Source: Bacillota bacterium (GTDB lineage Bacteria > Bacillota > Clostridia > Christensenellales > Aristaeellaceae). Taken from it: 9,018 bases of DNA. The stretch is from NCBI GenBank assembly GCA_023411375.1, contig JAEYOW010000004.1:1-9018 (forward strand), read 5' to 3'. The notes beneath the pieces were generated by a model that saw nothing but the letters and a program-made list of their open reading frames with translations, ran no database searches and was not told where the DNA came from. The position numbers and the translations under genes are program-made. The first letter of the stretch is position 1. Every line of letters begins with the position of its first letter. Below are positions 1 to 6,387 of the stretch, in pieces.

Positions 1-1
1 A

Positions 2-121
2 ACGGGCGGCCCCGTGGCCCGGGGGGTTGCCCGCCCCCCCCGGGGAAAACCGCCGGGCAAAGAGAGCGAAGCCCTTGTTGACTGGATTGATGACAACGAT
101 TATATTGATAGAGGTTATTAA
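2..121 (+). CDS. Possible 3' end of an upstream gene (partial, uncertain)
   Basis: The frame is open from the window edge to a TAA at 119-121. Its last part reads like protein, ending in the acidic, aromatic stretch ALVDWIDDNDYIDRGY, while the first 20 codons are Gly, Pro and Arg from GC homopolymers and look unreliable. In operons like the one that follows, the gene before the two permeases usually encodes the extracellular sugar-binding lipoprotein, so this could be its C-terminus. That is an inference from position only: I recognise no family motif. The same stretch also contains a good promoter, so it may not be coding at all. Confidence 0.25.
   Translation, partial: TGGPVARGVARPPRGKPPGKESEALVDWIDDNDYIDRGY
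78..106 (+). promoter_or_regulatory. Candidate sigma-A promoter for the sugar-uptake operon
   Basis: TTGACT at 78-83 and TATATT at 101-106 are separated by exactly 17 bases, each differing by one base from the consensus hexamers. Transcription would start near 113 and leave a leader of about 138 bases before the first permease. It overlaps the possible 3' coding end, so it would be either an internal promoter or a chance match. No clear operator or catabolite-repression (cre) site was seen next to it. Confidence 0.45.
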
Positions 122-250
122 AACCCAGACTGGAAAGCCGCCGGTGAATCCACAAGGGGAAATGCTGAACTCATTCCGTCAAATGATGGTTCAAGGCAGA
201 GTCCTTGACGGGCCTGACGTCTATTCACAGAAGCGAAGGAGGGACCTCAC
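122..250 (+). other. Leader region before the first permease gene
   Basis: No gene is supported here. The frame of the possible upstream gene stays open after its TAA, from 122 to a TGA at 206-208, beginning NPDWKAAGES. This may be chance or may hint that the TAA is a sequence error or mutation. AAGGAGGG at about 236-243 is a strong ribosome binding site for the ATG at 251. I see no convincing riboswitch or terminator. Confidence 0.4.
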
Positions 251-1141
251 ATGGGTACAGCCGCACGGCGGGCCAATCCCCTGCGCAGCCGCAGTGAGGC
301 GGTGCTGCGCAACCTGGTGGTCGCGGCGCTGGTCGCGTTTTTTGCGGTATTTTTTCTTATCCCGATCGTGATGGCCTTCGTAGGCAGCTTCCACCTGTGG
401 AATCCGCTGAAAGGGCAGTTCCGGTTTACGGGCCTTAAAAACTGGCAAATGGTGCTGGAAAGCTCGCTTTTCTGGCGTTCGATGGGCAATACGGTGCTGT
501 TCGCTGCGGTGGCGGTGGCGGCGCGGGTAGTGCTCGGGCTGCTGATTGCCAGCGGACTGTACTCAAAGCTCGTCAGGCACAAGGCCCTTTTCCGCACGCT
601 GTATTACCTGCCGACCATCACCCCCATGGTGGCGGTCGCCTTTGTTTGGAAATTTATGTACGACCCACAGTTCGGTCTGCTTAACCAGTTGCTCGGCACG
701 GAGATCAACTGGCTTTTTGACGCGCGCTACGCAATGGCCGCCATTCTGATGTTAACGATTTGGAAGGATTTTGGCTACGCTGTGGTTATTTTGCTGGGCG
801 GTATGCATTCGCTGCCCGCCGATTGCTACGAGGCGGCCGAGATTGACGGCGCGAACGCGTGGCACCGGTTTTGGACCATGACGCTGCCGCTGCTCAAGCC
901 CACGGTCGTATTTATCGTCATTACCTCGCTTATTTCGTATTTTCAAACCTACATCCCCGTAATGGTGCTCACCCAGGGCGGGCCGGGCACAAAAACCTAT
1001 TTGGCCTCCTACATTATTTACGATCAGGCGTTTGTGAAGTATAATTTTGGGTATGCATCCGCCATTTCGTTCGTGCTGTTTCTGATTATCGCCGCGCTGA
1101 CCGCCCTGTCGTTTCGGGCCTCCGGCGCGCGCGACGCGTAG
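251..1141 (+). CDS. Carbohydrate ABC transporter permease, MalF/UgpA type
   Basis: This 296-residue protein is one half of the membrane channel of a sugar ABC importer. Hydrophobic segments lie at about residues 20-46, 80-103, 115-136, 161-183, 215-237 and 268-288, the six-helix plan of this family. The EAA loop that docks the ATPase is clear: EAAEIDGANAW at 194-204, followed by LPLLKP. The motif LTQGGPGTKT at 240-249, before the last helix, is typical of MalF/UgpA-type subunits. The start is set by AAGGAGGG seven bases upstream. It pairs with the second permease 14 bases downstream and is followed by GH13 and GH31 enzymes, so an alpha-glucoside oligosaccharide is the likely cargo, though the sequence does not prove the substrate. 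No ATPase gene is present, which is common where one MsmX-like ATPase serves several importers. Confidence 0.95.
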   Translation: MGTAARRANPLRSRSEAVLRNLVVAALVAFFAVFFLIPIVMAFVGSFHLWNPLKGQFRFTGLKNWQMVLESSLFWRSMGNTVLFAAVAVAARVVLGLLIASGLYSKLVRHKALFRTLYYLPTITPMVAVAFVWKFMYDPQFGLLNQLLGTEINWLFDARYAMAAILMLTIWKDFGYAVVILLGGMHSLPADCYEAAEIDGANAWHRFWTMTLPLLKPTVVFIVITSLISYFQTYIPVMVLTQGGPGTKTYLASYIIYDQAFVKYNFGYASAISFVLFLIIAALTALSFRASGARDA

Positions 1142-1155
1142 GGGAGGGAAGGGCC

Positions 1156-1980
1156 GTGACAAAGAAGAAAACCGCCTCTGCGGCGTTAAACCTGATTTTG
1201 CTGCTTTTTAGCCTTGCGACCATCCTGCCTTTTTTATGGATGCTCTCATCTTCGTTTAAAACCAATGTAGAGATCAGCGCGCTGGAGCAGCATTTTCTGC
1301 CGCAGGCGCCCACGGGGCAAAACTATCTGAACGCCCTTCAAAAGATGAATTTTCTGCGCTACTTTGGCAACAGCCTGCTGTACGCGGTCGCCATCACGGC
1401 GATCACCGTATACACCAGCGCCATTTCGGGCTTTGTGCTGTGCAAGTACCGCTTTCGCGGCAGGCAGGCGCTGTTTGGCGCAATCCTAGCCACCATGATG
1501 GTGCCGGGCGTGGTAACGATTATCCCGCGGTACAGCATGATGCAATGGGTGGACTGGCTGGATTCCTGGCAGGCGCTGCTGGTGCCGGGCCTGTTTACAT
1601 CCTTCGGCATTTTTATGATGCGTCAAAGCTGCGCGGGCGTTCCCGACGAGATGCTGGAAGCCGCCCGTATCGACGGCGCGAACGAGTTTTACATCTTCCA
1701 CCGCATTGTGCTGCCGATGCTCCAAAACGCGGTATCCAGCATCGCGATCTTCCAGTTTCTCTGGGCGTGGGAGGATTACCTCTGGCCGTACCTGATGATG
1801 CGCTCGGAGCAAAAGCAGGTGTTAAGCGTCGCGCTTAACATGTTCAGCGGCCGCTATTCCACCGACTATGCGGGACTCTTTGCCGCAACCGCCATCGCGA
1901 TTATTCCCGTAGTGGCGTGCTATCTGCTGTTTCAGCGCCGGTTCATCGAGGGCATCGCGGCCTCGGCTGTAAAGGGCTGA
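1156..1980 (+). CDS. Carbohydrate ABC transporter permease, MalG/UgpE type
   Basis: This 274-residue protein is the second channel subunit of the importer. It begins at a GTG preceded by GGGAGGG at 1142-1148, with normal spacing. Helices lie at about residues 9-31, 71-95, 103-126, 137-157, 191-213 and 239-258. The EAA loop is EAARIDGANEF at 168-178, followed by IVLPML. The short N-terminus with PFLWMLSSSFK, and the ending RRFIEGIAASAVKG, are the usual hallmarks of MalG/UgpE/AraQ-like subunits. It sits between the first permease and the GH13 gene and should form a heterodimer with its neighbour. Which sugar passes is inferred only from the downstream enzymes. Confidence 0.95.
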   Translation: MTKKKTASAALNLILLLFSLATILPFLWMLSSSFKTNVEISALEQHFLPQAPTGQNYLNALQKMNFLRYFGNSLLYAVAITAITVYTSAISGFVLCKYRFRGRQALFGAILATMMVPGVVTIIPRYSMMQWVDWLDSWQALLVPGLFTSFGIFMMRQSCAGVPDEMLEAARIDGANEFYIFHRIVLPMLQNAVSSIAIFQFLWAWEDYLWPYLMMRSEQKQVLSVALNMFSGRYSTDYAGLFAATAIAIIPVVACYLLFQRRFIEGIAASAVKG

Positions 1981-2016
1981 TCTGTCCCAATTCAATCCGA
2001 AAAGGAGAGCTGACCC

Positions 2017-3309
2017 ATGGCCCCGACAACCCCAAAAACGCTCCGCAACCAGGTGATGTATTCGGTCTACGTGCGCCAGTACAGCAAGGAGGGCACCTTT
2101 GCCAAGGTGGCGGAGGATTTGCCCCGCATCCGCGCGTTGGGCGTGGATATCCTGTGGCTGCTGCCCATCCACCCCATCGGAGAGAAATGCCGCAAGGGTG
2201 CGCTGGGCAGCCCATACGCCATCCGCGATTACCGGGCCGTCAACCCGGAATTTGGCACGCTGGAAGATTTCCGGGCGCTTGCGGAGGCCGTGCACGCCCA
2301 TGGCATGCGGCTGATTATCGATGTGGTGTATAACCATACTTCGCCGGATTCGTGGCTGGCGGAAAACCATCCCGAATGGTTCTACCATAAGCCCGACGGC
2401 TCGTTTGGCAACCGCATCGGCGAGTGGTCGGATATCATCGACCTGGATTACGCGCACAGGGCGCTGTGGGAGTACCAGATCGAAACGCTCCGGCAGTGGG
2501 CTCGGCTGGTGGACGGCTTCCGCTGCGACGTCGCGCCGCTGATTCCTCTGGAATTTTGGCAGGAGGCGCGCCGAAGGGTGGCGGAGGTCAACCCGGACTG
2601 CCTCTGGCTAAGCGAATCGGTCGAGCCGGTGTTTACGCGGGATAACCGGGAGCGTGGCATGGTGAGCCTTTCGGACGCGGAAATTCATCAGGCGTTCGAC
2701 GTCAGCTACGAGTACGATGTGTACCACGACTGGGTGCGCCTGCTTTTGGGCGAGTGCGGCTTGGAGGAGTACGCGCTGAGGGTTACCCAGCAGGAATATC
2801 TGTATCCGGATAACTACGTCAAGCTGCGCTTTTTAGAAAACCATGACCGGCCCCGCGCCGCGTTCCTGATTCCGGACGCGCGCGCGCGGCGAAACTGGAC
2901 GGCGTTCATGTATTTCCAAAAGGGTATGGCGCTTGTGTACAACGGGCAGGAGCGGGAGAACGACTTCCGGCCCAGCCTGTTTGATAAGGACGATATCCGC
3001 TGGGATACGGGCAGCGATATCTCGCCGTTTCTAAGGCGGCTGTATGAGATGAAGCGGAATCCCCTGTTTGCGGACAGCCGCTACGACGCGCGCGGCGCGG
3101 GAAACGGCATGCTCGTGGCTACGCACCGCGCGGCGGGCCGCCGGATGACGGGCGTTTTCAGCACGGAAGGACGCGCCGGACTGGTACGGGTGGACGTGCC
3201 CGAGGGGCTTTATGAAAACCTTGTGGATGGGTCGGGTGTGCGTGTGGAGGGCGGGCTTCTGCCATGCGCGGGCGAGCCGATCGTCATTCTCACGGGGCGG
3301 GAGGGATGA
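2017..3309 (+). CDS. GH13 alpha-amylase-family glycosidase, cytoplasmic
   Basis: This 430-residue protein hydrolyses or rearranges alpha-glucosidic bonds by a retaining mechanism. The GH13 barrel motifs are present in order: region I DVVYNH at 102-107, region V-like IIDLDY at 140-145, region II GFRCD with predicted nucleophile D171, region III WLSESVE with predicted acid/base E200, and region IV FLENHD with D277. A short C-terminal beta domain follows from about 365. There is no signal peptide, so it should act in the cytosol on imported oligosaccharide. AAGGAG at 2002-2007 fixes the ATG. It is compact for the family and lacks obvious carbohydrate-binding modules. It follows the permease by 36 bases and its stop codon overlaps a possible start of the GH31 gene. 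The region III sequence SES, rather than the usual Gly-Glu, is a departure. The exact activity (alpha-glucosidase, neopullulanase-like or glucosyltransferase) cannot be read from the motifs. Confidence 0.93.
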   Translation: MAPTTPKTLRNQVMYSVYVRQYSKEGTFAKVAEDLPRIRALGVDILWLLPIHPIGEKCRKGALGSPYAIRDYRAVNPEFGTLEDFRALAEAVHAHGMRLIIDVVYNHTSPDSWLAENHPEWFYHKPDGSFGNRIGEWSDIIDLDYAHRALWEYQIETLRQWARLVDGFRCDVAPLIPLEFWQEARRRVAEVNPDCLWLSESVEPVFTRDNRERGMVSLSDAEIHQAFDVSYEYDVYHDWVRLLLGECGLEEYALRVTQQEYLYPDNYVKLRFLENHDRPRAAFLIPDARARRNWTAFMYFQKGMALVYNGQERENDFRPSLFDKDDIRWDTGSDISPFLRRLYEMKRNPLFADSRYDARGAGNGMLVATHRAAGRRMTGVFSTEGRAGLVRVDVPEGLYENLVDGSGVRVEGGLLPCAGEPIVILTGREG

Positions 3310-3314
3310 GCATG
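3299..3314 (+). promoter_or_regulatory. Ribosome binding site and coupled stop/start of the GH13-GH31 junction
   Basis: GGGAGG at 3299-3304 lies inside the last codons of the GH13 gene. The GH13 stop TGA is at 3307-3309, and candidate GH31 starts are at 3306 (overlapping the stop) and 3312 (seven bases after the site). The spacing favours 3312. Ribosomes ending GH13 would be placed to restart on GH31, keeping the two enzymes in proportion. Confidence 0.7.
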
Positions 3315-5705
3315 CGGGACGGTTCGATTGTGCCGGGCGCATGCCGGCAGGAGAGCGCCGTTCAAGGGGAACGGTACCGCATCACGCTGCTCACGTCCCA
3401 GCTTGTACGGCTGGAATACGCGCCGGACGGCGTTTTTGAGGACCGGCCAACGCAAACGGTCGTAAGCCGCGATTTCCCAACCCCGGCTTTTCAACTGTGG
3501 CGCACGGAAAGAGGCGTCGAAATCCAGACCGAGCATTTGAGCCTGTTTTACGACGAAGGGCCCTTTTCACCCAACGGCCTTTGGATCGATAACCGAAGCG
3601 AGTGCCGGGGCATCTATTGCACATGGCATTACGGCGACCAGCTTACCGAAAACCTGGGCGGCACGGCCCGCACGCTGGATGAGGCGGATGGCCCCGTGCC
3701 GCTGGAGCCGGGCATTCTATCGCGCCTTCAGGGCTATTCCGTCCTGGATGACAGCTCGGCCCTGCCGGTTTTGCCGGACGGCGCGCTTGGGCGGCGCGGC
3801 GAAGGCGTGAAGGATCTGTACTTTTTTGGCTACGGCTATGCCTACCGTCAGGCGCTTCGCGATTTTTTTGCCCTCTGCGGGCATACGCCCCTTCTGCCCC
3901 GGTACGCGCTGGGCAACTGGTGGAGCCGGTTTTACGCCTATACGGAGGAAGCATACCGCGCCCTGGTGGAGCGTTTCGCCACCGAGGGTGTGCCGCTGAG
4001 CGTGGCGGTGCTGGATATGGACTGGCATGTGACCGACCCGCCCGGCGGCAAGGGCTGGACGGGCTACACATGGAATCGAGAGCTCTTTCCGGACCCGGAG
4101 GGATTCCTCAAATGGCTTCACGAGCACGGCCTGCGGGCGACGCTTAACCTTCATCCCGCGCAGGGCGTTCAGCCGCACGAGGAGATGTATGCGGATATGG
4201 CCCGGGCGCTGGGCCGAGACGCGGAACGCCGCCAGAGTATCCCGTTTACGCCGGACGATCCTGCGTTTATGCATGCATATTTCCAATACCTACATCATCC
4301 GCGCGAGGCCGAGGGTGTGGATTTCTGGTGGGTAGACTGGCAGCAGGGCCTTACCTGCGGGACGCCCGGCCTGGACCCGCTTTGGGCGCTCAACCGCGCA
4401 CACACCGTGGACATCGGCCGGGACGGCAGGCGGCCGCTGATTTTGTCCCGTTATGCCGGACCCGGCAGCCACCGCTATCCCATCGGCTTTTCCGGCGACA
4501 GCGTCATCAGCTGGGCCTCTCTGCGCTTTCAGCCCTATTTCACCGCTACGGCCTCCAACATCGGTTACGGCTGGTGGAGTCACGATATCGGAGGCCATAC
4601 GCATGGCAGGCGGGACGACGAACTACAGGCGCGTTGGGTACAGCTTGGCGTGTTTTCGCCCGTTATGCGCATGCATAGCACTTCTAACCCCTTCAACGGC
4701 AAGGAGCCATGGCGCTATGGCCCTGAGGCGCGCGGCGTGATGGTGCGCTTTCTGCGGCTGCGCCACAGGCTGCTGCCCTACCTGTATACGCTCAACTGGC
4801 GCTGCCACACGCGGGATGAAATGCCCGTGCAGCCCATGTATTACGAATATCCCGGCCGGGACGAGGCGTACCGCGTTCCCAATCAGTATTATTTTGGCGA
4901 AGGGCTGATCGTTTGCCCCATCACCGAACCGGCAAACCGCGAGCTGCTTCTGGCAAGCGTGACGGCGTGGCTGCCCGAAGGGTTGTATTTTGATTTCTTT
5001 ACCGGCTTTGCGTACCGTGGAGGAAGAATGCTGCGCCTGTACCGTCCCATGGATGAAATGCCGGTGCTGGCGAAGGCCGGGACGATTCTGCCCCTTACCG
5101 GAGAGGCTGAGAGCCGGAAAAACGGGACACAAAACCCGACCGGGCTCGATTTGTATGTATTCGCGGGCGCGGATGGGGATTTTACCCTTTACGAGGACGA
5201 CGGGGAGACCATGGCCTATGCGGATGGCGAACGGGTGCTGACGCGCCTGCGCTTCTACTGGCGCGCGGAGGGCGGTTCGCAGCTTATCTGCGCGCCGGAC
5301 GGTCCGGCCGCCTTCCTGCCGCCAGAGCGCGCCTACAGGGTGTGTTTTGTGGGCGTGGAGGAAAACCTGTCATTTACGGCTAAGGCAGCGGACGGCGCTG
5401 AGCTCGCGCCGCGCGCCGAATACGACGTGGATACCCATACCCTCCGCGTCGCGCTTAAGCCCGTTCCCAGCGGCACCGGTTTTACACTGCGCTTCCGCCG
5501 GCCCCTGAAGCCGGCCGCCAACGGCACACGCGCCCGGCTTGACGGCATCCTTAACCGCGCGCAGCTAGATTACGAACTGAAACAGCGCGTCGATCAGGCG
5601 TTGCGCCGCGCGAACGACGGCCCGGAGGCGCTGTGCGAGCTTCAGGCGCTCGGCGTGCCGGAGGATTTGTTGGGCGCGGTTTCAGAAATCGTGTTTGCGG
5701 GATAG
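3312..5705 (+). CDS. GH31 alpha-glucosidase-family enzyme with helical C-terminal tail
   Basis: This 797-residue protein belongs to GH31, retaining enzymes that remove alpha-glucosyl or related residues from non-reducing ends. The N-terminal beta-sandwich spans about 1-200 and the barrel about 200-520. The predicted nucleophile is D342 in FWWVDWQQG; the predicted acid/base is D396 in RYPIGFSGDS; SHDIGGH at 423-429 is another family signature. A C-terminal beta region with YEDDGET, like DUF5110, lies at about 612-674, then another beta-rich stretch, then a charged helical tail at 735-797. No signal peptide is visible. I chose the ATG at 3312 because GGGAGG at 3299-3304 is seven bases upstream. 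An ATG at 3306 overlaps the previous stop as ATGA but is only one base from that site; an ATG at 3264 would overlap the GH13 gene by 46 bases. The tight junction suggests coupled translation. The substrate within GH31 is undecided. Confidence 0.93.
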   Translation: MRDGSIVPGACRQESAVQGERYRITLLTSQLVRLEYAPDGVFEDRPTQTVVSRDFPTPAFQLWRTERGVEIQTEHLSLFYDEGPFSPNGLWIDNRSECRGIYCTWHYGDQLTENLGGTARTLDEADGPVPLEPGILSRLQGYSVLDDSSALPVLPDGALGRRGEGVKDLYFFGYGYAYRQALRDFFALCGHTPLLPRYALGNWWSRFYAYTEEAYRALVERFATEGVPLSVAVLDMDWHVTDPPGGKGWTGYTWNRELFPDPEGFLKWLHEHGLRATLNLHPAQGVQPHEEMYADMARALGRDAERRQSIPFTPDDPAFMHAYFQYLHHPREAEGVDFWWVDWQQGLTCGTPGLDPLWALNRAHTVDIGRDGRRPLILSRYAGPGSHRYPIGFSGDSVISWASLRFQPYFTATASNIGYGWWSHDIGGHTHGRRDDELQARWVQLGVFSPVMRMHSTSNPFNGKEPWRYGPEARGVMVRFLRLRHRLLPYLYTLNWRCHTRDEMPVQPMYYEYPGRDEAYRVPNQYYFGEGLIVCPITEPANRELLLASVTAWLPEGLYFDFFTGFAYRGGRMLRLYRPMDEMPVLAKAGTILPLTGEAESRKNGTQNPTGLDLYVFAGADGDFTLYEDDGETMAYADGERVLTRLRFYWRAEGGSQLICAPDGPAAFLPPERAYRVCFVGVEENLSFTAKAADGAELAPRAEYDVDTHTLRVALKPVPSGTGFTLRFRRPLKPAANGTRARLDGILNRAQLDYELKQRVDQALRRANDGPEALCELQALGVPEDLLGAVSEIVFAG

Positions 5706-5862
5706 GGGAGCGGGGGAGGCGTATCCTAAGGATGCCAACCTAAACGAGGGCGGCAGGGCAGGACGCTCTTCACAGTGCGGAGACTTTGCGGTCCCTTATG
5801 GAAAGATGGGCCCAACGGTTATCGTCCACACAAATCCAATGATAACCGTGAGACTATTGATG
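5706..5862. other. Convergent intergenic region
   Basis: This 157-base gap separates the end of the plus-strand sugar operon from the end of the minus-strand VanZ-like gene. No gene is supported in it. Apart from the inverted repeat at 5815-5849, I see no hairpin followed by a T-run, so no classical intrinsic terminator could be called for either direction. Confidence 0.6.
5815..5849. repeat. Perfect 9-bp inverted repeat between convergent genes
   Basis: ACGGTTATC at 5815-5823 is the exact reverse complement of GATAACCGT at 5841-5849, with a 17-base loop that can close by two further pairs. Its place between two converging transcripts suggests a transcription-end or mRNA-stabilising hairpin serving both strands. 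Neither side has a good U-tract: the minus side has only a weak TCTTTCC some distance on. A protein-binding palindrome is the other reading. Confidence 0.5.
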
Positions 5863-6327
5863 CTAAAACGGTGAGAGGGGCGGGTGTTTTCTGCGCGCCC
5901 ACGCGACAATGAGGACGCCTAAAAGCAGGCTGAGGACATTGAGCGCCGCCTCGTCCCACTGGTAGTGTCGCCCTGGGATGCTCAGCTTTTGCACCTCGTC
6001 CGCCACGGCGGCAAAGGCGCCCGCGGCCGTGGCATACAGGAGCCCCTGTCGGTGGCGGGGAAAGGTGAGCAGCGCGGCGTTGGCGAGCATACCGCCCATC
6101 ATCCCAAAGACGGCGATATGCGCCCCTTTGCGCAGCAGGGCATGAAGCGCCGCCAGCCGGACAGGGAAGGGCAGGAGCGCGGCGAGTGTCTCGGCCAGTC
6201 TGAAGCTAAGCCCGGTGGTTTCCGGCCCGGTTTGGCGCGAGAGGAATAGGCTTAGCATCAGCCAGGCAAAAAGAAAGGACCAGGCGATTAGGATTCGCCT
6301 GGTCCGAGAGTGTGGGAATCGTGGCAT
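5863..6327 (-). CDS. VanZ-family membrane protein
   Basis: This is a small integral membrane protein of 154 residues. It has the VanZ-like pattern: a first helix at about 12-30 ending LFLSRQTG, then RKGAHIAVFGMMGG at 66-79 with the conserved Lys and His, then DEVQKLSIPGR at 110-120 and a later D125 and N130 before the last helix at 128-145. VanZ itself gives low-level teicoplanin resistance, but most chromosomal members have no assigned role, so a resistance function should not be assumed. It lies 60 bases after the SWIM gene on the same strand with no terminator between, so the two may share a transcript. The ATG has only a weak, distant AAGGGA upstream and no better start in frame, so translation may be modest. 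Confidence 0.85.
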   Translation of the reverse strand: MPRFPHSRTRRILIAWSFLFAWLMLSLFLSRQTGPETTGLSFRLAETLAALLPFPVRLAALHALLRKGAHIAVFGMMGGMLANAALLTFPRHRQGLLYATAAGAFAAVADEVQKLSIPGRHYQWDEAALNVLSLLLGVLIVAWARRKHPPLSPF

Positions 6328-6387
6328 TTGGCAGGTTAGTCCCTTCTGTCTGAAGATGGGGTTGAGGGGGCGGATCCGACCGGTAGG

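Noticed and set aside
27..371. 114-codon open frame across the window start and the first permease start
   Set aside because: It overlaps 120 bases of the well-supported permease in another frame, begins in the homopolymer region and has no ribosome binding site or recognisable motif.
1822..2457. 211-codon minus-strand open frame
   Set aside because: It lies opposite the second permease and the GH13 gene, both with clear family motifs; long antisense frames are expected in GC-rich coding DNA.
3264..3311. Longer GH31 start at 3264
   Set aside because: It would add 16 residues of low-complexity Arg, His and Gly overlapping the GH13 end by 46 bases, whereas the ATG at 3312 has a properly spaced GGGAGG.
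3717..4286. 189-codon minus-strand open frame inside the GH31 gene
   Set aside because: It is antisense to conserved GH31 sequence, has no family features and is explained by GC-rich codon bias.
5706..5735. Weak hairpin GGCGTATCC/GGATGCC after the GH31 stop as an intrinsic terminator
   Set aside because: The stem is bulged and not followed by a T-run.
5863..6327. Glycopeptide-resistance gene
   Set aside because: Only the general VanZ family pattern is present, with no vanA-type cluster genes around it, so resistance is not supported.
6328..6387. Separate promoter or terminator between the SWIM and VanZ-like genes
   Set aside because: No hexamer pair with proper spacing and no hairpin with a T-run were seen; a shared transcript is simpler.
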